This document shows, in pieces, positions 6,696 through 10,897 of a stretch of DNA of 10,897 bases (positions are counted from its first letter, which is position 1; every line of letters starts with the position of its first letter). The notes beneath the pieces are model-generated. The model did no database searches, was not told where the DNA came from, and was given only the letters and a program-made list of their open reading frames with translations. Position numbers and translations under genes: made by a program. Source of the DNA: JBFJWR01 sp041623535 (GTDB lineage: Bacteria > Pseudomonadota > Gammaproteobacteria > Pseudomonadales > JBFGWM01); contig JBFJWR010000072.1 in assembly GCA_041623535.1 (NCBI GenBank), positions 1 to 10,897 of the forward strand, given 5' to 3'.

Positions 6696-8072
6696 TCATG
6701 CCGCACCATGCACCGCAGCAGCCCGCAGCGCCAGATCGTGATCCTCGCGCTCGGTATCCTGCAGCAGGGAAACCGCCCTGCTGACCAGTGCGTGTGGGCG
6801 CGCCAGGCGCAGATCATGCGGCACCCGGGGTCCGTCCGTAATGTAGGCAACCGGCAACTGCTCGCAGATACCCACATTCAGAAGATCGCCGAGCCGGCTC
6901 GCCTCATCCAGCTTGGTCAGTATACACGCGGCCGGCCGGAGTCGATCGTGGGCCCGGCAGACCGACTGCAATACCCGCATCTGGCTGGTTGCCGGCAGCA
7001 TCAGCAGCGGGGTTACCCGCGATTCGTGCCGCAGCATGTCCAACTGGTGCATAAACTCGCCGCTGCCCGCGTGCAGGCCGGCGGTATCGATCAGGATCAG
7101 TTCCTTGCCGCGCAACTGGTCCAGCACTTCCTTGAGCGGGTGCCGGGCATCCACCATGCGGACCGGGATATTCAGGATGCGTCCATAGGCACGCAGTTGC
7201 TCATGCGCGGCGATCCGATGACTGTCGGTTGTCACCAGTGCCACTTTGTCGGCGCCACGACGCAGTGCAAACCGCGCTGCCAGCTTGCCGATCGTCGTAG
7301 TCTTGCCACTGCCCGTGGGGCCCACCAGGGCAAAAATGCCGCCGGTTTCGGTGAGGTCTTCCTTGCAGATGGGAATACACTTGCTCAGGCGCGCGAGTGT
7401 GCGCCGCCAGTCTGCCTCGTCGTTGCCGGTCATCTGCTGTTCGTTCAGAAACTTGCGGGCAAAGGTGCCGTCCAGCCCCATGCGCACCAGTTTTTCCAGG
7501 ATCGCCGCCTGCTCCGGATCGCGGGTCGACAGTTTCTCCCAGGCCAGGGTGCCAAAACACTGCGAGATCAGGTTGCGCATGGTCCGCAGTTCGGCGTGCA
7601 TGCTCTGCATCGCGGGGTCTTCCACCGCGACTGCCGGTCGAGCTTCAGGCCGTTCCGCCGATGCGCGGGTGGCCGGCTTCCCTGTGCCGACCTGCGCATC
7701 CCGCTCGACCTGCAGGTAGGGTGTATCGGAATCATTTGCTTCTTCGCGCACGGCAGACTGTATCTGCCGGTCCCGCGCCTCGGCCAGCGCCTTGTTCAGC
7801 GCCCGTGCGCGCTGCTCCACGGCGGGTTCCAGTTGCTCGACCGGCGCCGCGCCCGCCTCTGCCACCAGGGCCGCCGCGAAATCGTTCCCGGCCGCCTGCT
7901 TCCCATCGGCGACACTGGAGGCATTCCGCGAGGCGTACTCCACGGTGGCCGTCAGTTCGATGCCACCAGCCACCTTGCGGTTGGCAAGGATCACCGCGTC
8001 CTGCCCCAGGTCTTCGCGAATCATGCGAATGCCGTTGCGCATATCTGCTGCAAAATAGCGTTTTACTTTCAT
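6696..8072 (-). CDS. flhF: Polar flagellum placement GTPase FlhF
   Basis: SRP-family GTPase, 458 aa, that localises to the pole and recruits early flagellar parts. A short conserved B domain opens the protein (MKVKRYFAADMRNGIRMIREDLGQDAVILANRKV). A long variable Ala/Glu-rich linker follows to about 150. The N-domain helices run from about 155 to 240 (MHAELRTMRNLISQC onward). The G domain has P-loop GPTGSGKTTT (251-260), G2-like TTDSHRIAAHEQLRAYG (281-297), G3 DTAGL (329-333) and G4 TKLDE (386-390). The G2 region is usually DTYR or DSYR; here it is DSHR. The ATG start has AGGA seven bases upstream and lies 39 nt after flhA. The adjacent flhG is its functional partner, and the two set the site and count of the flagellum. 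Confidence 0.96.
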   Translation of the reverse strand: MKVKRYFAADMRNGIRMIREDLGQDAVILANRKVAGGIELTATVEYASRNASSVADGKQAAGNDFAAALVAEAGAAPVEQLEPAVEQRARALNKALAEARDRQIQSAVREEANDSDTPYLQVERDAQVGTGKPATRASAERPEARPAVAVEDPAMQSMHAELRTMRNLISQCFGTLAWEKLSTRDPEQAAILEKLVRMGLDGTFARKFLNEQQMTGNDEADWRRTLARLSKCIPICKEDLTETGGIFALVGPTGSGKTTTIGKLAARFALRRGADKVALVTTDSHRIAAHEQLRAYGRILNIPVRMVDARHPLKEVLDQLRGKELILIDTAGLHAGSGEFMHQLDMLRHESRVTPLLMLPATSQMRVLQSVCRAHDRLRPAACILTKLDEASRLGDLLNVGICEQLPVAYITDGPRVPHDLRLARPHALVSRAVSLLQDTEREDHDLALRAAAVHGAA

Positions 8073-8111
8073 GTCAGCGTCCTGCCGTAGTCGGCGTCCC
8101 TGTTAGTGAAT

Positions 8112-10229
8112 TCATCCGTTCTGCCCGATGCTCGCCACGATCGTGATCTGGCGATCCTCGGGAATCTCCTGGTAGGAAAGTACGTGTATGCGTGGGCCGC
8201 CGTAGCGCACAAAGCGCGCCAGCATGGGCCGCACCGGCGCGGAAACCAGCAATATGGACGGCTTGCCGTTCACTTCCTGGCGACGTGCCGCATCGTTCAG
8301 CGAACGCTGCAGACGCTCGGCCAGTCCCGGCTCCAGTGCCACGCCATCATCGCCCAGTCCCGCCTGGCGGGATTGCTGTACCGACTTGACCAGGATCTGT
8401 TCCAGTTCCGGCTCCAGGGTGATCACCGGCAATTCGGTTTCCCCTTCGGCGGCCGTTTCGGTGATCAGCCGGCCCAGTGCCACGCGTACGGCGGCGGTGA
8501 GCTGGCCCGGTTCCGGCGATTTTGGTGCATTCTCGACCAGCGCCTCGGCGATGGTGCGCATGTCGCGTACCGGCACACCCTCGGCCAGCAGGCTCTGCAG
8601 CACCTTGAGCAGCAGGTTGATGGATACTTTTTCCGGAAACTGCTCGGCGAGTTTCGGTGACTGCTTGCCGAGGTTCTCCAGCAGGCGGCTCACTTCCTCG
8701 TGGCCAATCAGTTCGTGTGCATGCTTCTGCATAACCTGGTTCATGTGCGTCGCCACCACGGTACTGGCATCCACCACCGTATAACCCAGTGTCTGGGCCT
8801 GTTCCCGCTGGTCCGGAGAGATCCAGACCGCCTGCATGCCGAATGCCGGATCGGTGGTTTCCATACCTTCGATCTTGCCGAACACCTGGCCCGGATTGAT
8901 GGCCATTTCGCGGTCCGGATAGACCTCGGATTCCCCGCCGCGCACGCCCATCAGGGTGATCCGGTACATGTTGGGGTTCAGATCCAGATTGTCGCGGATA
9001 TGCACTGAAGGCATCAGGAATCCCAGTTCCTGCGACAACTTCTTGCGGACGCCCTTGATGCGACCCAGCAACTGGCCGCCCTGGTTCTTGTCCACCAGCG
9101 GAATCAGGCGGTAACCGACTTCCAGGCCCAGCAGGTCGACCGGCTGGACATCGTCCCAACCGAGTTCGCGTACTTCACCGGTGGCGGGCTTCGCCTTCTG
9201 CGCAGCTTCCTCGGCGATATCCTCCGCCACCTTTTCTTCAGCGGTGCGACGACGGACATAGATCGTATAAGCGATGGCGGCAGCCACTCCGGCCAGCCCC
9301 ATGAAGGCAAAGTGCGGCATACCCGGCACGATGCCCATGATCATCAATACACCGGCGGCGACTGCCAGCGGCCGCGGCGACTCGAACATCTGGTTCATCA
9401 CCTCGGCACCCATGTCGGTAACGGTGGAGACCCGCGTGACGATGATTGCAGTGGCCGTCGAGAGCAGCAGCGAGGGTATCTGCGCCACCAGGCCGTCGCC
9501 GATGGTCAGCAGCGTGTAGAACCGAGCGGCCGTGGCGAAATCGAGATCATGCTGGGCCATGCCGATGCTCAGCCCGCCGATGATGTTGATGATCAGGATC
9601 AGCACACCGGCAATCGCATCGCCGCGGACGAACTTGCTGGCGCCATCCATGGAGCCGTAAAAATCCGCTTCCTGCGCCACTTCCGAGCGACGCAGGCGCG
9701 CCTCATCCTGATCGATCAGCCCGGAGTTCAGATCCGCATCGATCGCCATCTGCTTGCCGGGCATGGCGTCCAGGGTGAAACGGGCACTGACTTCCGAGAC
9801 CCGGCCGGCACCCTTGGTGACGACCACGAAATTGATAATGACGAGAATGATGAACACCACGAGGCCGACCACGTAGTTGCCGCCTACCACCACTTCGCCA
9901 AATGCCTGGATGACCTTCCCGGCAGCATCCCCGCCTTCGTGCCCTTCCAGCAACACCACCCGCGTGGAAGCCACGTTCAGCGCCAGGCGCAGCAGGGTCG
10001 CGACCAGCAGAATCGAGGGGAAGATGGCAAAGTCGAGCGGCCTGCCGGTGTACACCGACACGAGCAGCACCACCAGCGACAGCGCGATATTGAAGGTGAA
10101 CAGCATATCCAGCAGGATCGGTGGAATCGGCAGCGTAACCATCGCCAGGATGGACAGCAGCAGCAGCGGCACGGCGATATTGCCATTCGCCAGGCTGCGT
10201 GCATTCGCTACCATTTCGCCCTGTGTCAT
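8112..10229 (-). CDS. flhA: Flagellar type III export gate protein FlhA
   Basis: FlhA, 705 aa from the chosen start, forms the nonameric ring of the flagellar export gate and docks chaperone-substrate complexes on its cytoplasmic domain. Residues about 18-325 hold eight predicted membrane helices. The FHIPEP-family hallmark RLALNVASTRVVLLEGH is at 81-97. A conserved cytoplasmic loop KGAGRVSEVSARF...MPGKQMAIDADLNSG follows, then EADFYGSMDGASKFVRGDAIAG and GDGLVAQIPSLLLSTATAI. A charged linker (327-350) leads to the export domain, with HIRDN, VVDASTVVATHM and VPVRDMRTIAEAL. The longest frame begins at an ATG at 10316, but that codon overlaps a sigma-54 -12 element, upstream of where transcription should begin. 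Realistic starts are 10229 (MTQGEM, chosen for family length; GGGAG about 10 nt upstream) or 10256 (MGRTGRPRV). The gene is the first of a flhA-flhF-flhG-fliA unit. Confidence 0.94.
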   Translation of the reverse strand: MTQGEMVANARSLANGNIAVPLLLLSILAMVTLPIPPILLDMLFTFNIALSLVVLLVSVYTGRPLDFAIFPSILLVATLLRLALNVASTRVVLLEGHEGGDAAGKVIQAFGEVVVGGNYVVGLVVFIILVIINFVVVTKGAGRVSEVSARFTLDAMPGKQMAIDADLNSGLIDQDEARLRRSEVAQEADFYGSMDGASKFVRGDAIAGVLILIINIIGGLSIGMAQHDLDFATAARFYTLLTIGDGLVAQIPSLLLSTATAIIVTRVSTVTDMGAEVMNQMFESPRPLAVAAGVLMIMGIVPGMPHFAFMGLAGVAAAIAYTIYVRRRTAEEKVAEDIAEEAAQKAKPATGEVRELGWDDVQPVDLLGLEVGYRLIPLVDKNQGGQLLGRIKGVRKKLSQELGFLMPSVHIRDNLDLNPNMYRITLMGVRGGESEVYPDREMAINPGQVFGKIEGMETTDPAFGMQAVWISPDQREQAQTLGYTVVDASTVVATHMNQVMQKHAHELIGHEEVSRLLENLGKQSPKLAEQFPEKVSINLLLKVLQSLLAEGVPVRDMRTIAEALVENAPKSPEPGQLTAAVRVALGRLITETAAEGETELPVITLEPELEQILVKSVQQSRQAGLGDDGVALEPGLAERLQRSLNDAARRQEVNGKPSILLVSAPVRPMLARFVRYGGPRIHVLSYQEIPEDRQITIVASIGQNG

Positions 10230-10276
10230 CACTCGCGGTCTCCCGGTCCGGCCCATCCTTCCATCCCCAGGCAGGG

Positions 10277-10290
10277 AACAGAAAATTGAC
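10277..10290 (+). promoter_or_regulatory. FleQ-like box in the flhA leader
   Basis: AACAGAAAATTGAC agrees with the remembered FleQ box GTCaNTAAAtTGAC at 10 of 13 fixed positions, including an exact AAATTGAC half. It lies at about +16 to +29 relative to the inferred flhA start. In Pseudomonas aeruginosa FleQ is reported to bind downstream of the RpoN site at flhA, so the position is sensible. One short match may be chance. Confidence 0.35.
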
Positions 10291-10315
10291 GCGTAAGCGT
10301 CCTCATGGATAGACA

Positions 10316-10332
10316 TTCAAGAGACGTGCCAA
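10316..10332 (-). promoter_or_regulatory. Sigma-54 (RpoN) promoter for flhA
   Basis: On the minus strand the sequence reads TTGGCACG-TCTC-TTGAA. The -24 element is an exact match to YTGGCACG and the preceding AGGA also fits the extended consensus. The spacing is correct, and the only mismatch is A for C in the -12 GC. Transcription should begin near 10305, about 76 nt before the preferred flhA ATG. Sigma-54 control of flhA fits the known hierarchy in polar flagellates. Confidence 0.75.
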
Positions 10333-10347
10333 TCCTGCACGGATGGC

Positions 10348-10363
10348 GCAGGCGCTGGCCTGC
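10348..10363. repeat. Small inverted repeat between flhB and flhA
   Basis: Arms GCAGGC and GCCTGC flank GCTG. It lies between the flhB stop and the flhA promoter. It could form a short hairpin at the end of the flhB message, but there is no T-tract, so it is not a convincing terminator. The rest of the 188-bp gap shows no gene. Confidence 0.3.
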
Positions 10364-10417
10364 AGATCAATTGCCGACGGGCAGCGCCGCCCTCACGCCG
10401 GGCAGTGTGTCGGGATA

Positions 10418-10897
10418 TCAGCGTTGAGGCGGTTCCCAGCGCAAATCGGGCGGCACGGTCGGCGTGGGACGCGCGGGTTTGGGCGTCACGCCGCTCCGGA
10501 AGCGGCGCAACTGGAAGATATAGGCGAGCACCTGGGCAACGGCGATATACAAACCGGATGGAATCTCCGCGCCGATCTCGGTGTTGTGGAAGATGGCCCG
10601 GGCCAATGGCGGTTCCTCAAAGACAAAAATATCGTTGGCGTTGGCCACTTCGCGAATCTTCAGCGCCATGAAGTCTTCGCCCTTGGCCAGCAGGATGGGC
10701 GCGTTGTTCTGATCCGGGTCGTACTTGAGCGCCACGGCATAGTGTTCCGGGTTGGTGATGACCACGTCAGCGGTGGGCACATCAGACATCATGCGCCGCT
10801 CGGCAATCTCGCGCTGCAACTGGCGGATCTTGCCGCGTACCTCGGGCTTGCCCTCGCTGTCCTTGTACTCGTCCTTGACCTCCTGCAGGGTCATCTT
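10418..10897 (-). CDS. flhB: Flagellar export switch protein FlhB, C-terminal part, cut by the window edge
   Basis: The visible 159 codons are the cytoplasmic domain of FlhB, which self-cleaves to change export from rod/hook to filament substrates. The frame continues through the window edge (KMTLQEVKDEYKDSEG is internal in the family), so the true start lies outside. The linker helix GKIRQLQREIAERRMMSDVP leads to the cleavage site, which here reads NPEH (codons 10742-10753) instead of the common NPTH. After it come YAVALKYD, the conserved LALKIRE-like segment (MALKIREVANANDIFVFE), EEPPLARAIFHNTEIG and the QLYxAVAxVLAY-like stretch (GLYIAVAQVLAYIFQLRRF). A Pro-rich tail (about 25 residues) ends the protein. 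The Asn-Pro pair needed for cleavage is intact, so cleavage is expected. flhA follows after 188 bp. Confidence 0.96.
   Translation of the reverse strand, partial: KMTLQEVKDEYKDSEGKPEVRGKIRQLQREIAERRMMSDVPTADVVITNPEHYAVALKYDPDQNNAPILLAKGEDFMALKIREVANANDIFVFEEPPLARAIFHNTEIGAEIPSGLYIAVAQVLAYIFQLRRFRSGVTPKPARPTPTVPPDLRWEPPQR

Noticed and set aside
1..10897. CRISPR array, tRNA or rRNA genes, insertion sequences, prophage or horizontal-transfer junctions
   Set aside because: None seen. The genes are collinear, uniformly GC-rich and in a standard flagellar order, with no short regularly spaced repeats or transposase motifs.

Overview
This window is the core of a polar-flagellum and chemotaxis locus from a GC-rich gammaproteobacterium. 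The proteins and their order (flhB, flhA, flhF, flhG/fleN, fliA, cheY, cheZ, cheA, motC, motD) are those of the Pseudomonas-type cluster. The genus cannot be fixed from this stretch; Chromatiales-like or other non-enteric Gammaproteobacteria would fit. All ten genes lie on the minus strand, so transcription runs from high to low coordinates. Two are cut by the window edges: flhB (only its C-terminal part, at the right edge) and motD (only its N-terminal part, at the left edge). The long plus-strand frames opposite these genes are codon-bias shadows.

Right to left: the flhB tail (cytoplasmic export-switch domain) is followed by a 188-bp gap with a near-consensus sigma-54 promoter. Then comes flhA (export gate), flhF (SRP-type GTPase that places the pole), flhG (MinD-like ATPase that limits flagellar number) and fliA (sigma-28), which overlaps flhG by one base. 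After a 200-bp gap come cheY, cheZ and cheA (response regulator, phosphatase, kinase) with short spacers. A 393-bp non-coding gap separates cheA from motC-motD, a second-type (MotC/MotD) stator pair. Pseudomonas usually has cheB in that gap. Here it holds a near-perfect sigma-54 promoter facing motC and two dyad-symmetric elements upstream of it.

Together the genes cover assembly (FlhA, FlhB), placement and counting (FlhF, FlhG), the late-gene switch (FliA), signalling to the switch (CheA, CheY, CheZ) and torque (MotC, MotD). Most of the window is ordinary for this family. The points most worth checking are three copies of a FliM/CheZ-like acidic peptide in the linker of CheA, where a folded P2 domain would normally sit; the apparent sigma-54 control of motCD with paired upstream dyads; the missing cheB; the flhA promoter that overlaps the longest possible start codon, with a FleQ-like site downstream of it; and the NPEH variant of the FlhB self-cleavage motif.
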